From contig JALFZG010000031.1 in assembly GCA_022784645.1 (NCBI GenBank), forward strand, positions 1 to 45,892: 45,892 bases of DNA, read 5' to 3'. The notes beneath the pieces were generated by a model. That model made no database searches, was not told the origin of the DNA, and saw only the letters and a list, made by a program, of their open reading frames with translations. Below, one piece after another: positions 7,987 through 17,556 of this stretch. Within the stretch, counting starts at the first letter, position 1. Each line of letters opens with the position of its first letter. A program made the position numbers and the translations under genes. This DNA is from Bacteroidales bacterium. Lineage in GTDB: Bacteria; Bacteroidota; Bacteroidia; Bacteroidales; Paludibacteraceae.

Positions 7987-9696
7987 ATGATGAAAACAAA
8001 AATTATTGTTCTTCTGGCAGCATTGATGTGGGTTAACGGTCTCTTTGCGCAAGCAGAGAGTTGGCCCAAAGATACGGTAGATGGGGTGGTCGTTTACCGC
8101 TATACCGTTCAGAAATCAGAAGGACTCTATCGAATCAGTAAAAACTTCAACGTCAGCCAAGAGGAGCTTGTTCGCCTCAACCCCAAACTGCAAACGGAGG
8201 GGCTGAAGCTCGGACAAGTGATTCTGGTGCCCGTAAAAGAGGAGCAGCCTGCGGCAGCTGACAGCAGTATGGTGAAGCACGTCATCGAGCCCAAAGAGAC
8301 GCTTTACGCCATCAGTAAGCGATATGGCGTGAGTGTGGCTGAGCTGCAAGCTGCCAATCCAGAGGTGAGTAAGAACATGCCCATTGGGGCAACCTTGCTG
8401 ATTCCTGTTCGCGCAGCTGAAGGTGCTACCCTCCCTGTTCCTCAAACGCAAGCTGAGGCGCCAAAGATGGATGCTCCCCAACCGCAGTCAGAAGCTCCTA
8501 AGGTAGAAACGCCCAAAGCTGAGGCAGAAGCTCCCACGATTGAAGCTCCCAAAGCAGATGAGGTTGTTTTGCCTGCTCCCAAGTTGCAAGCTGATTCGCT
8601 TACAGCGGTTCTGCAAGTGGCAACTGACAGCATGGTTGAGCACCCCTTGTTGCTTCCTTATGACTCTTCCATAATCTCCGCCTTACCGCTCCGAATAGCG
8701 TATTTGTTGCCTTTCCAGGTAGAAGCCGCCAAACGAGACGGACAGATGGACCGATTTATTGATTTCTACGAAGGCGCATTGTTGGCTATCTATGAAGCAC
8801 AAGCCTGTGGGCAACATTTTGAAATCTTCACGTATGATGTGCAGAAATCCGATATTGCTATTCAGAAGGTGCTCAAGAAAGGGGAGATGCAAAATCTGGA
8901 TGCTATCATCGGACCTGCTTATCCGGCACAGGTGAGCCATGCCGCATTGTTTGCAAAGCAAAACCGCATCCCGTGTATCATCCCGTTTACCAACAAAGTG
9001 AGCGGCTTGGAGCATAACCCCTATTTAATGCAGTTCAACCCCAGTGCACAAAAAGAAGCCGAGGCTGCCGTTCGTTTGCTTTCAGCGCATAAAGACAGCC
9101 TGCAATTGGTGTTTGTTGACCCGCAAGCCAGCGAAGTGTCGCCTTTCGTGAGCACGCTCCGAGAGAAAGCATTAGCTGCTGGATTCACTACTGCTGATAT
9201 CGCACTCCAAACGATAATCAACGACTCTCTAACGACCATTCTGAAGCAAGACAAGAAGAATATTCTCGTTTTCAACAGCGATAAATATGTATCGGTCAAC
9301 GCGGTAATGAGTAAGGTGGTCAATCAGAAGAAAGGTCACTCGTTGGCACTCTTCGGTCGCTACTCCTGGCAACATGAGAAATGTCCGATTGAGATGGTTT
9401 ATGTAAGCATTTTCCATGAGCCCAACACGGCTCATATGGCATCTTACGAAGCGCTTTATAAGCAGTATTTCGGACATGCGCTCTCCAGTTTGCAACCGCG
9501 GTACGACCTGCTCGGATACGACCTTACGAAAGCCGTTATTCGTCACCTTCTCCTGAGTCAGCAAGCTGTTTCCGATCAGGATAAGCAGCATGTGTTTGCT
9601 GAAGAACACATCGGATTGCAGTCGGATATTCATTACGAACGAGCATCTGAAGAAGGCGGACTCGAAAACATAGGCATCAAGCTCATTTGGAAATAA
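7987..9696 (+). CDS. LysM protein with periplasmic-binding-like domain
   Basis: Exported protein of 569 residues. A signal peptide ending in LFAQ is followed by two LysM peptidoglycan-binding domains (about 36-82 and 95-140; YTVQKSEGLYRISKNF and HVIEPKETLYAISKRY). Then comes a linker of Pro-, Ala- and Glu-rich repeats (about 143-205) and a type 1 periplasmic-binding fold (about 230-560; AIIGPAYP, RIPCIIPFTN, YDLLGYDL). Such LysM/ABC-binding fusions are common in Bacteroidetes; a sensor or cell-wall-synthesis role is possible but unproven. Its stop overlaps the next start by one base (TAATG), implying coupled translation. Confidence 0.85.
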   Translation: MMKTKIIVLLAALMWVNGLFAQAESWPKDTVDGVVVYRYTVQKSEGLYRISKNFNVSQEELVRLNPKLQTEGLKLGQVILVPVKEEQPAAADSSMVKHVIEPKETLYAISKRYGVSVAELQAANPEVSKNMPIGATLLIPVRAAEGATLPVPQTQAEAPKMDAPQPQSEAPKVETPKAEAEAPTIEAPKADEVVLPAPKLQADSLTAVLQVATDSMVEHPLLLPYDSSIISALPLRIAYLLPFQVEAAKRDGQMDRFIDFYEGALLAIYEAQACGQHFEIFTYDVQKSDIAIQKVLKKGEMQNLDAIIGPAYPAQVSHAALFAKQNRIPCIIPFTNKVSGLEHNPYLMQFNPSAQKEAEAAVRLLSAHKDSLQLVFVDPQASEVSPFVSTLREKALAAGFTTADIALQTIINDSLTTILKQDKKNILVFNSDKYVSVNAVMSKVVNQKKGHSLALFGRYSWQHEKCPIEMVYVSIFHEPNTAHMASYEALYKQYFGHALSSLQPRYDLLGYDLTKAVIRHLLLSQQAVSDQDKQHVFAEEHIGLQSDIHYERASEEGGLENIGIKLIWK

Positions 9697-10370
9697 TGAA
9701 ACATCACGCGTTTATCATATTACTTATCTTTTGCTCGGTCTCTGCATTCGCTCAGAAACGATTGCTCCGGCCGGAGATTTCCTTTGGTGCACAAGGTGGG
9801 TATATGGCGTCAATGGTGAATTTCAATCCGAGCGTTGCCCAGCAGCCGCTCAAGTGCTATCTCGGTCCTACTGCAGGATTGGTGTTTCGCTATGCCGAAC
9901 ATAAGGTGTGCGGTATTCAGGTGGAACTCAACTATATGCAGCGAGGATGGCGCGAAAGTAATACGGGTTACAGTCGGCAGATGGATTACATAGAGATTCC
10001 GATGCTCTGCCATTTGAGTTTCGGCCGCCGATTCAGAGGTTTCATTAATTTAGGTCCGCAAGTGGGGTACCTCCTTCACGAGAAAGAGCTTACTGCATCA
10101 CCCTTGCCCAACGCTTGGGCAGATAAACTCAGTAGCAAAGAAGTGCACCAATATGCTCAAACGGAGAAACCTTTTGATTGGGGATTGGCAGGAGGCTTAG
10201 GGGTGTATTACCGCAGTCGTTTGGCCGGAACGTATCAGCTCGAAGCGCGTTTTAACTACTCCCTTGGATCCTTCTTCCGCTCTACTCAGATGGACTATTT
10301 CTCGGCTGCCAACCACATGAATCTCTCCCTTACGTTTGCGTATTTATGGGAGTTCAAACGAAAAAAATAA
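9696..10370 (+). CDS. PorT-family outer-membrane beta-barrel protein
   Basis: Predicted outer-membrane barrel of 224 residues. It has a signal peptide ([20 protein letters not shown]) and alternating beta-strands such as [27 protein letters not shown] and [14 protein letters not shown], typical of the PorT/OmpB group. The ATG at 9696 shares one base with the preceding stop. It ends in a short basic tail rather than an aromatic C-terminal residue. Partnership with the LysM protein is inferred only from translational coupling. Confidence 0.8.
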   Translation: MKHHAFIILLIFCSVSAFAQKRLLRPEISFGAQGGYMASMVNFNPSVAQQPLKCYLGPTAGLVFRYAEHKVCGIQVELNYMQRGWRESNTGYSRQMDYIEIPMLCHLSFGRRFRGFINLGPQVGYLLHEKELTASPLPNAWADKLSSKEVHQYAQTEKPFDWGLAGGLGVYYRSRLAGTYQLEARFNYSLGSFFRSTQMDYFSAANHMNLSLTFAYLWEFKRKK

Positions 10371-10399
10371 CGTACGAAAAAGATATAAATCACATCAAC

Positions 10400-11242
10400 A
10401 TGAAAACAAACTACGAACTTCGTTATGCATCCAATCCGCAGGATGCCAAATCTTATGACACGACTCGTTTGCGCAAGGATTTTCTGATAGAGAAAGTGTT
10501 TGCTGCTGATGAAGTCAACATGGTATATTCCATGTATGACCGTATGATTGTAGGTGGCGCAATGCCGGTAAAAGAAGCTCTCCCGCTGGAGGCTATTGAT
10601 CCACTCAAAGCACCATTCTTCCTTACCCGCAGAGAGTTGGGTATTTTTAATGTAGGTGGTGCAGGTATCGTGCGCGTGGACGACCAGGTATATGAGCTCG
10701 ACTTCAAGGAGGCCCTCTATCTTGGTAAGGGCGACCGTCAGGTTGTCTTCGAATCTAAAGATGCCGCTCATCCTGCCCTCTTCTACTTCAATTCCGCTAC
10801 GGCTCATACCGCTTATCCCGATAAGAAAATCACGAAAGCCGATGCCGTGGTAGCCCATATGGGTAGTCTGGAAATGTCCAACGAGCGCAATATCAATAAG
10901 ATGGTAGTGAATCAGGTATTGCCTACCTGCCAGTTGCAGATGGGTATGACCGAACTCGCTCCGGGCTCGGTATGGAACACCATGCCCGCTCACGTTCATA
11001 GCCGCCGTATGGAGGCATACTTCTATTTCGACCTTCCCGAGGATCAGGCCATCTGCCACTTCATGGGTGAGGTAGATGAAACGCGCCATATCTGGATGAA
11101 AGGCAATCAGGCTGTGCTTTCTCCTGAATGGTCTATCCACTCGGCTGCCGCTACTCATAACTACACCTTCATTTGGGGTATGGCAGGCGAGAACCTCGAT
11201 TATGGCGATCAGGACTTCAGCCTTATTACCGACTTGAAATAA
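10400..11242 (+). CDS. kduI: 5-keto-4-deoxyuronate isomerase
   Basis: Cytoplasmic cupin isomerase of 280 residues that converts 5-keto-4-deoxyuronate (from unsaturated galacturonate) to 3-deoxy-D-glycero-2,5-hexodiulosonate. The zinc ligands known from E. coli (His196, His198, Glu203, His245) appear here as His198, His200 and Glu205 in [13 protein letters not shown] and His247 in [12 protein letters not shown], with the same spacing. The frame is open upstream; the ATG at 10400 matches the family start and length. kduD follows, so the two consecutive steps are encoded together. Confidence 0.96.
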   Translation: MKTNYELRYASNPQDAKSYDTTRLRKDFLIEKVFAADEVNMVYSMYDRMIVGGAMPVKEALPLEAIDPLKAPFFLTRRELGIFNVGGAGIVRVDDQVYELDFKEALYLGKGDRQVVFESKDAAHPALFYFNSATAHTAYPDKKITKADAVVAHMGSLEMSNERNINKMVVNQVLPTCQLQMGMTELAPGSVWNTMPAHVHSRRMEAYFYFDLPEDQAICHFMGEVDETRHIWMKGNQAVLSPEWSIHSAAATHNYTFIWGMAGENLDYGDQDFSLITDLK

Positions 11243-11304
11243 ATATCCCATTACAGGCAATTTTCCATTTCCATTAGAAATTAACCAATTTATTACATAT
11301 TATT

Positions 11305-12108
11305 ATGACAAACATGTTTTCCCTTGAGGGTAAGAACGCATGGATTACGGGCGCTTCTTACGGTATCGGTTTTAACATTGCCAAAGCTTTCGTGGCAGCA
11401 GGCATCAAGAACATCATCTTCAACGACATCAATGAGGAAGCGCTCGCTCGCGGCCTCAAGAACTATGCAGATGCAGGTATCACCAACGTTCACGGTTATG
11501 TATGCAATGTGACTGACGAAGTGGCAGTAGCTGAGTGCGTAAAGAAAATCCACGAAGAAGTAGGTGCTATTGATATCCTCGTAAACAATGCCGGTATCAT
11601 CAAGCGTATTCCTATGCACGAAATGAAACGTTCTGAGTTCCAGGCAGTTATCGATGTGGATTTGGTTGCTCCTTATATCGTAAGTGCAGCTGTTCTTCCG
11701 GAGATGATGGAGCGTAAAGAAGGTAAGATTATCAATATCTGCTCGATGATGTCAGAGCTTGGTCGCGAGACCGTAAGTGCTTATGCAGCAGCTAAGGGCG
11801 GTTTGAAGATGCTCACCCGCAATATCTGCTCTGAGTATGGCCAATACAACATCCAGTGCAACGGCATTGGTCCGGGTTATATCGCTACTCCTCAGACGGC
11901 TCCTCTGCGCGAGCGTCAAGCTGACGGCAGCCGCCATCCGTTTGACTCGTTCATCTGTGCAAAGACGCCTGCAGGACGTTGGCTCGAGCCTGAAGAGTTA
12001 GGTGGACCGGCTGTATTCTTGGCATCACATGCTTCCGATGCAGTCAACGGTCATATCCTGTATGTAGATGGCGGTATTCTCGCTTATATTGGCAAGCAGC
12101 CTGAGTAA
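11305..12108 (+). CDS. kduD: 2-dehydro-3-deoxy-D-gluconate 5-dehydrogenase (SDR family)
   Basis: Short-chain dehydrogenase of 267 residues reducing the KduI product to 2-keto-3-deoxygluconate. The Rossmann motif is TGASYGIG; NNAG, the catalytic YAAAKGG and the terminal VDGGILAYIG are all present. Assignment to KduD rather than another SDR rests mainly on its place after kduI. No kdgK or kdgA is seen in the window, so the later steps must be encoded elsewhere. Confidence 0.92.
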   Translation: MTNMFSLEGKNAWITGASYGIGFNIAKAFVAAGIKNIIFNDINEEALARGLKNYADAGITNVHGYVCNVTDEVAVAECVKKIHEEVGAIDILVNNAGIIKRIPMHEMKRSEFQAVIDVDLVAPYIVSAAVLPEMMERKEGKIINICSMMSELGRETVSAYAAAKGGLKMLTRNICSEYGQYNIQCNGIGPGYIATPQTAPLRERQADGSRHPFDSFICAKTPAGRWLEPEELGGPAVFLASHASDAVNGHILYVDGGILAYIGKQPE

Positions 12109-12120
12109 TCCTTAGTGAAA

Positions 12121-13296
12121 ATGAATAAACTGTTTATCCTGATCAGTAGCGCCTTGCTACTGATCGGTTGCTCAAATAAAACGGTCAAGACCATCCTTCT
12201 CTCTAACCCTACGGATGATGTTCGCGAAGAGGCTATGGTGGAGGTGTGCGCAAAAGCGCTTGGGTTGACGGCTGATGCGGATTTTGCAGCACTTGGTCTG
12301 TTTGACGAAACCGGTAAACAGATTCCCTATCAGGTGATGCATTATGGTCAGCCGGAGGTGCAGAGCATCGTTTTTCTGGCTACTCTTCAGCCCGAATCAG
12401 AGGTGGCTTATTCGCTTCGCAAAACCACTCCTCTGCAGACTGCCACTCGCGTAAGTGCGCGCTTCGTACCGGAGCGTAAAGATGATTTCGCGTGGGAGAA
12501 CGATATTGCTGCTTACCGCATGTATGGGCCGGCATTGGCACCTGAGAATCCGAGCAATGGCATTGACCTCTGGCTCAAGAAAACCGAACTCTTGATTGTA
12601 GATACGTTCTACTATCGCGAGCACGAACTCGGCTTGCCTTATCATGTGGATTATGGTAAGGGACTTGATTGCTACAAGGTGGGTCATACGGCCGGTTGCG
12701 GAGGTGTTTTCCCTGTGATCAATGGCCTTCCGCAGATTGGTAATCATTACGATAGTTGGCAGGTAATTGATGAAGGCCCGCTTCGTGTGGTCTTCTGCCT
12801 TACGTACAACGATTATTTTGCCAATGATGAGGCTCCCGTTGTAGAGACTTATACTGTGACTTGCGATGCTGGTCAACCGCTCTGCAAAGCACAGGTATCG
12901 TTTGCTCCGGCTGACAGTGCCAGTCCGCAGTTCACGGAGATTGGTGCCGGCATCTTCCTCCATACGGCTACTGCCAATCCCGAGATTGGAGTAGATGGCA
13001 ATACGCAAATTGGAGTTAATACGGGCTATTTGGCTTATGCAGAGAATGCCGTTTCGGATGCCGGTTTGGCTTCCGGTCGCAATTATGCTGCCGTTGTGCT
13101 CCCGGGCATGAAAGAACATGCTACTGCTGATGGAATGCTCTATGGAAAAGCCGATTACGAGATGGGCGAGACCTATACGTATTACTTCGGTGGCGGATGG
13201 TCTGAATGGAAATATCCTACCGATGCAGATTGGTTTGAGACTATTGCCAAGAATGCACGAATGATAGCTAATCCGATTACTTATACTATCCAATAA
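12121..13296 (+). CDS. DUF4861-family lipoprotein
   Basis: Predicted lipoprotein of 391 residues: MNKLFILISSALLLIGC with a cysteine lipobox. The rest resembles DUF4861 proteins, which in Bacteroidetes accompany pectin and other uronate-degradation genes; the reaction is not known to me. Features include DIAAYRMYGPALAP, a central CGGVFPVINGLPQIGNHY and a late YYFGGGWSEW. The ATG at 12121 is used rather than a GTG at 12115. It follows kduD by 12 bp and precedes the terminator at 13408-13440, so it is the last gene of the operon. A carbohydrate-active role is inferred from context. Confidence 0.75.
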   Translation: MNKLFILISSALLLIGCSNKTVKTILLSNPTDDVREEAMVEVCAKALGLTADADFAALGLFDETGKQIPYQVMHYGQPEVQSIVFLATLQPESEVAYSLRKTTPLQTATRVSARFVPERKDDFAWENDIAAYRMYGPALAPENPSNGIDLWLKKTELLIVDTFYYREHELGLPYHVDYGKGLDCYKVGHTAGCGGVFPVINGLPQIGNHYDSWQVIDEGPLRVVFCLTYNDYFANDEAPVVETYTVTCDAGQPLCKAQVSFAPADSASPQFTEIGAGIFLHTATANPEIGVDGNTQIGVNTGYLAYAENAVSDAGLASGRNYAAVVLPGMKEHATADGMLYGKADYEMGETYTYYFGGGWSEWKYPTDADWFETIAKNARMIANPITYTIQ

Positions 13297-13356
13297 GAAA
13301 GCAGAAAGCATATTCTTGCAGCTGCATTCCGAATAGCAATTTCTTACTGAAAACAG

Positions 13357-13391
13357 GCCATTTTTTATTTATAAATACATAAATAAAAGGC
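13357..13391. other. AT-rich hairpin before the parA terminator region
   Basis: GCC and TTTTATTTAT (13357-13370 region) can pair with ATAAATAAAA and GGC (up to 13391) around a short AAATAC loop. It may help end the DUF4861 transcript together with the stronger terminator just downstream. Confidence 0.5.
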
Positions 13392-13407
13392 AAAAAACGC
13401 AAAAAAG

Positions 13408-13440
13408 AGCGGGAAATCACGTATTTCTCGCTTTTTTTTT
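13408..13440 (+). terminator. Intrinsic terminator of the pectin/envelope operon
   Basis: AGCGGGAAAT (13408-13417) pairs with ATTTCTCGCT (13423-13432) with one G-T wobble and a 5-nt loop, followed by a run of nine T. This is the clearest intrinsic terminator in the window and separates the DUF4861 gene from parA. Confidence 0.85.
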
Positions 13441-13469
13441 GGTTATTTCAGAAAAAATTGCTAATTTTG
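13438..13469 (+). promoter_or_regulatory. Promoter of parA-parB
   Basis: TTTG (13438-13441), 20-nt spacer, TAATTTTG (13462-13469). The three T of the upstream box are the end of the T-run of the preceding terminator. Confidence 0.8.
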
Positions 13470-13522
13470 CATGCTTAATATGTACATTCTCTCAGACTAA
13501 CTAAACACAAAAACTATACATT

Positions 13523-14281
13523 ATGGCTAAAATTATTTCGTTGGCTAATCAGAAAGGTGGTGTGGGCAAGACCACAACCGCAATCAATCTCTCTGCAGCA
13601 TTGGCAAAAGAAGGCAAGAAAGTGCTCTTGGTAGATGCTGACCCGCAGGCAAACGCATCCTCCGGTTTGGGCATTGATATCCGCAATCTGGAAGCCACTA
13701 TTTACGAATGCCTCGTTAACGGCATCGATCCTAAACTTGCCATCCACCACACGAGTGTGGATAACCTCGACCTCATCCCTTCTCACATCGATTTGGTAGG
13801 TGCAGAAATTGAAATGCTCGGTCTCGAAGATCGTGAGTTGCTGATGAAGCGCATCCTCTCTCATTTGCGCGATCAGTATGATTTTATCTTGATAGACTGC
13901 TCCCCTTCGCTCGGTTTGATTACCGTAAATGCGCTTACGGCTTCTGATTCGGTGATTATCCCCGTTCAAGCCGAGTTCTTTGCGCTTGAAGGCATTGCCA
14001 AACTGCTTAATACGATTAAGATCATCAAGTCCAAACTCAATCCGCAACTGAAGATTGAAGGTTTCCTCGTAACGATGTTTGACAACCGCTTACGTCTTTC
14101 TACTCAGGTGTATGATGAGGTGAAGAAACACTTCGGTTCGCTCGTTTTCAATACGGTCATCACCCGTAACGTTCGTCTCTCGGAAGCTCCCTCTCATGGC
14201 CTTTCCGTTTTGGACTACGATCCATCATCCAAGGGCGCTAAGAACTATGCCGCTCTTGCTAAAGAAGTAATCAAACGATAA
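13523..14281 (+). CDS. parA: ParA-family chromosome-partitioning ATPase
   Basis: Cytoplasmic ATPase of 252 residues (Soj type) that moves the origin region together with ParB. The deviant Walker A motif KGGVGKTT is at 11-18, DADPQANASSGLG at about 40, and a Walker-B-like IDCSPSLG at about 122. No N-terminal DNA-binding domain is present, as expected for chromosomal ParA. parB begins 6 bp after its stop. The order parA-parB-DUF5683-MltD is a familiar Bacteroidetes chromosomal arrangement. Confidence 0.96.
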   Translation: MAKIISLANQKGGVGKTTTAINLSAALAKEGKKVLLVDADPQANASSGLGIDIRNLEATIYECLVNGIDPKLAIHHTSVDNLDLIPSHIDLVGAEIEMLGLEDRELLMKRILSHLRDQYDFILIDCSPSLGLITVNALTASDSVIIPVQAEFFALEGIAKLLNTIKIIKSKLNPQLKIEGFLVTMFDNRLRLSTQVYDEVKKHFGSLVFNTVITRNVRLSEAPSHGLSVLDYDPSSKGAKNYAALAKEVIKR

Positions 14282-14286
14282 AAAAT

Positions 14287-15144
14287 ATGATACGTAAAAC
14301 CACAGGTCTCGGTCGTGGCCTTGATGCCCTTATTGACACCTCTGACGTTCACACCAGCGGCAGCAGTTCCATCTCCGAAGTGGAGCTCTCTCAGATATTT
14401 GCCAACCCCAATCAGCCTCGCCGGAACTTCGATGAAGAGGCCCTTGAGGAATTGGCCGAATCGATTCGCGAACATGGCGTAATCTCGCCCATTACTCTTC
14501 GCAAAAACGAGGATGGCACCTATATGATTATCGCGGGAGAAAGACGTTTCCGCGCTTCCAAAATGGCAGGCCTCAACACCATTCCCGCTTATATCCGTAC
14601 CGCTAAAGATGAGCAGGTGATGGAATGGGCGCTCATTGAGAATATCCAGCGCGATGACCTCGATGCCATAGAGATTGCGCTCGCTTACCAGCGTCTGATG
14701 GACGAATACGAGCTTACGCAAGAGAAGATGGCTGAAAGAGTAGGCAAGAAACGCGCTACAGTGGCCAATTACCTACGTCTGCTTAAGCTCCCAGCTGAGA
14801 TCCAGATGGGTATTCAGCAGAAGAAGATCGACATGGGCCATGCACGTGCCCTTGCAGGCAGTAAATCGGCTGAGCAACAGCTCGATATCTATAAGCGCAT
14901 TCTCTCAGAAGGGCTCAGTGTGCGCAAGGTGGAGCAACTCGTAAGCGATGAAGCTGACGCTAAGCCCAAGACCGAAAAAGCAACGCCCAAACCGGAGACC
15001 ATCGCCCTCCAAAAACAGCTTACGAGTGTACTCGGAACCCAAGTTAAAGTAGTGGCAGACAATAAGGGTAAAGGCAAAATAAGTATCGCCTTTAAGTCTG
15101 CCGAAGAAATGGACCGCATCCTCCGTCAGCTCAATATCCTCTAA
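14287..15144 (+). CDS. parB: ParB-family centromere-binding protein
   Basis: DNA-binding CTPase of 285 residues that loads on parS sites and spreads. The N-terminal LGRGLDALI is the ParA-stimulating segment. The ParB/Srx domain contains NPNQPRRNFDEE and the CTP-binding GERRFRASKMAG, followed by the ENIQRDDL region and a helix-turn-helix (KMAERVGKKRATVANYLRLLKLP). A charged linker and a C-terminal dimerisation segment complete it. No convincing parS site was found nearby. Confidence 0.96.
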   Translation: MIRKTTGLGRGLDALIDTSDVHTSGSSSISEVELSQIFANPNQPRRNFDEEALEELAESIREHGVISPITLRKNEDGTYMIIAGERRFRASKMAGLNTIPAYIRTAKDEQVMEWALIENIQRDDLDAIEIALAYQRLMDEYELTQEKMAERVGKKRATVANYLRLLKLPAEIQMGIQQKKIDMGHARALAGSKSAEQQLDIYKRILSEGLSVRKVEQLVSDEADAKPKTEKATPKPETIALQKQLTSVLGTQVKVVADNKGKGKISIAFKSAEEMDRILRQLNIL

Positions 15145-15149
15145 CCGCT

Positions 15150-15797
15150 TTGTCAATTCGCCGATATATATGGATGATATGCATGCTTGCGCTTGGGTGC
15201 TATGCTCAAGCGCAACGCGCTTCGCATACCCATGTTGAGGAGGATTCGGTAGCACTCTCTAAGCAGGATTCTGCCCGTTTGTTTCGCAAACCCGACCCGA
15301 TGCGAGCCGTTTGGATGGGAGCTATCATACCCGGTTACGGACAGATTTATAACCGCAGTTACTGGAAACTACCCATCGTATATGGCGGATTTATTGGTTG
15401 CGCTTATGCCATCAGTTATACGGGCGGACGGTATAGCGATTACAAAACTGCTTACCGGGATATCTATACCGATATCAGTGCAGGGACCGTAACGGAAGAC
15501 CCCTCCAAATCGTATATCGCCATCCTGCCGGAAGGCTATAGTTTGGATTACGTGGGAGGAGCCAACCAATGGAAGCAAACGCTTCAGTCGCGACAGACAC
15601 AATGGCGAAGAAACAGAGATTATTGCATAGTAGCTACTATAGCAGTATATGCGCTCTCGCTCATTGATGCGTATGTAGATGCCCAACTCAGTGACTTCGA
15701 TATCAGTCCGAATCTCTCCATGCACATCGAACCCGCCATCAACAGCGACTTTCAAAACCGCACAACTGGCGAATTGCATTTCGCCATTCGATTCTGA
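15150..15797 (+). CDS. DUF5683-family membrane protein
   Basis: Predicted membrane protein of 215 residues in the family regularly found after parB in Bacteroidetes; function unknown. The core motif MGAIIPGYGQIYNRSYWKLPIVYGGF spans one hydrophobic segment at about 54-75; a second (CIVATIAVYALSLIDAYVDAQL) lies at about 160-180. The start is probably TTG at 15150, 6 bp after the parB stop, because it gives a signal-like sequence with positive charges (MSIRRYIWMICMLALGCYAQA); the first ATG (15174) would leave a poor one. Confidence 0.8.
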   Translation: MSIRRYIWMICMLALGCYAQAQRASHTHVEEDSVALSKQDSARLFRKPDPMRAVWMGAIIPGYGQIYNRSYWKLPIVYGGFIGCAYAISYTGGRYSDYKTAYRDIYTDISAGTVTEDPSKSYIAILPEGYSLDYVGGANQWKQTLQSRQTQWRRNRDYCIVATIAVYALSLIDAYVDAQLSDFDISPNLSMHIEPAINSDFQNRTTGELHFAIRF

Positions 15798-15811
15798 AAC
15801 CCCCTCACACA

Positions 15812-17194
15812 ATGAAATTCACATCCATTATACTGTTCATATTCCTCCTCTTCTCCTCGCTTCAAGCGGATGCACAAGCAGTCGTTCAGCCTGAAGTGCA
15901 GCCACAAGATTCCCTCTCCGAAGAATCCGATGCAGCAGAAGCTGAAGCAGCAGAAGAGGCCTTATTGGATGAACTGCTCATGGCTGATTCGTCCGTTCTT
16001 ACGGCAGAACAGCAGGTGGGCACTGTTCTTTACAAACAAGAAGAGATTGACCGCCAACTGCTCGAATGGGCGCTCACTTGGCTCGATACGACCGCTTGCA
16101 CGATGGTGCGAGACACTACTTTCACTCCTGATTCCGTTTATCAGAAGCGACTCAGCGAACTGCCTACCATCATCCCAATGACGTATAACAGTGTGGTGCG
16201 TGGGTTCATAGAGATGTATGTAAAACGTCGTCCTCGTCAGGTGGCATCCCTCCTCCGAGTGGCAGAATTATACTTCCCTATCTTCGAGGATAAACTTTGC
16301 GAATACAATCTTCCTGATGAACTTAAGTACTTGGCAGTCATAGAGTCCGCCCTCAATGCTTCGGCTCGTTCGCATGCTGGAGCAGCCGGCATTTGGCAGT
16401 TTATGCCTTCTACCGGAAGAAACTATGGATTGGAGGTTAATTCGCTGGTTGACGAACGACTGGATCCATATAAATCCACAGATGCAGCATGCCGTTGCCT
16501 TCGTGCGCTCTACAAACTCTATGGCGATTGGCATCTGGCACTCGCTTCGTATAATTGTGGTCCGGGGAACGTGAATAAAGCCATCAGGCGATCGGGGGGA
16601 AAACGCGATTTCTGGAGTATCTACCCTTGGCTCCCGCGAGAGACACGTGCATACGTACCAATCTTCATTGCGGCCAATTATGCCATGTATTATTCTGATG
16701 AACATGGCATCTGCCCAGATACACTCTATCAAACGCGCTTCAAGCATCGCGAAGTGCTGATGAGTGCGGCAGTCGATACGCTCCACTCCTCCCAACGCCA
16801 ACATTTAGAGCAACTTTCTGCAGTACTCGGGTTGCCGATAGCCGAATTGCGCAAGCTTAATCCAGCTTACGTAAGGGATATCGTTCCGGGTGGAAAAGAC
16901 TATAATATCGTGCTTCCCATTGATTATACAGGTGCGTATATCGAACTGCAAGACAGCATCCTTTCTTATAAAGCCGATTCGCTTCTCCATAAGCAGGCAC
17001 AAATGATTGCCATGGCGCAGAAGAGTACGGATACCTATTCCGCTGGTGGTATTACGTATTACAAGGTGAAGAAAGGTGATACGCTTGGGGCAATTGCCAA
17101 ACGATACCGCTGTTCGGTCAAGCAGTTGCAGCGATGGAACAACCTCCGCTCAACGAATATTCAGATTGGTCAGAAACTCAAAATCCTCAAATAA
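15812..17194 (+). CDS. mltD: MltD-like lytic transglycosylase with LysM
   Basis: Periplasmic peptidoglycan lyase of 460 residues that cleaves the MurNAc-GlcNAc bond. A signal peptide (MKFTSIILFIFLLFSSLQADAQ) is followed by an acidic, Ala- and Glu-rich segment and the SLT domain at about 165-285, with catalytic Glu in LAVIESALN and the motifs GAAGIWQFMPSTG and ALASYNCGPGNV. A degenerate LysM-like segment (about 330-370) and a clear C-terminal LysM (YYKVKKGDTLGAIAKRY, about 415-460) bind the wall. It overlaps the next gene by one base (TAATG). Confidence 0.93.
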   Translation: MKFTSIILFIFLLFSSLQADAQAVVQPEVQPQDSLSEESDAAEAEAAEEALLDELLMADSSVLTAEQQVGTVLYKQEEIDRQLLEWALTWLDTTACTMVRDTTFTPDSVYQKRLSELPTIIPMTYNSVVRGFIEMYVKRRPRQVASLLRVAELYFPIFEDKLCEYNLPDELKYLAVIESALNASARSHAGAAGIWQFMPSTGRNYGLEVNSLVDERLDPYKSTDAACRCLRALYKLYGDWHLALASYNCGPGNVNKAIRRSGGKRDFWSIYPWLPRETRAYVPIFIAANYAMYYSDEHGICPDTLYQTRFKHREVLMSAAVDTLHSSQRQHLEQLSAVLGLPIAELRKLNPAYVRDIVPGGKDYNIVLPIDYTGAYIELQDSILSYKADSLLHKQAQMIAMAQKSTDTYSAGGITYYKVKKGDTLGAIAKRYRCSVKQLQRWNNLRSTNIQIGQKLKILK

Positions 17195-17517
17195 TGATTG
17201 CTCCAACGACCAAAGTATATTATTCCATCAAGGAAGTGTCAGAAATGTTGCAGATTCCGCTCCCTACCTTGCGCTTTTGGGAACGAGAAGTGCAGCAACT
17301 CAAACCTCGTAAGAATGCCGGTCATACCCGCTTTTATTCGGAAGAGGATATTCAGACCTTGCGCAGGCTCATCTACTTCCGAAGCCAGAATATACCCGTA
17401 AAAGAATGGTCTGAAAGGCTGAAACTCAATGATAATCAGCTTGATAGAAAAGTGCAGGCTCGCGAAAATCTCCTTGCTGTAAAGGCAGAACTCGAAGCAC
17501 TCAGAAATTTACTATAA
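17194..17517 (+). CDS. MerR-type helix-turn-helix protein
   Basis: Small DNA-binding protein of 107 residues. The winged helix is at about 8-75: YYSIKEVSEMLQIPLPTLRFWEREV, then HTRFYSEEDIQTLRRL, followed by a coiled coil. There is no effector domain, which fits the short MerR proteins often kept near housekeeping genes in Bacteroidetes. Its ATG shares a base with the transglycosylase stop, so the earlier in-frame start at 17134 is rejected. Targets are unknown. Confidence 0.88.
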   Translation: MIAPTTKVYYSIKEVSEMLQIPLPTLRFWEREVQQLKPRKNAGHTRFYSEEDIQTLRRLIYFRSQNIPVKEWSERLKLNDNQLDRKVQARENLLAVKAELEALRNLL

Positions 17518-17556
17518 ACGTTTGTAGAATATTCCATCTTCAAAAACAATAGCATT

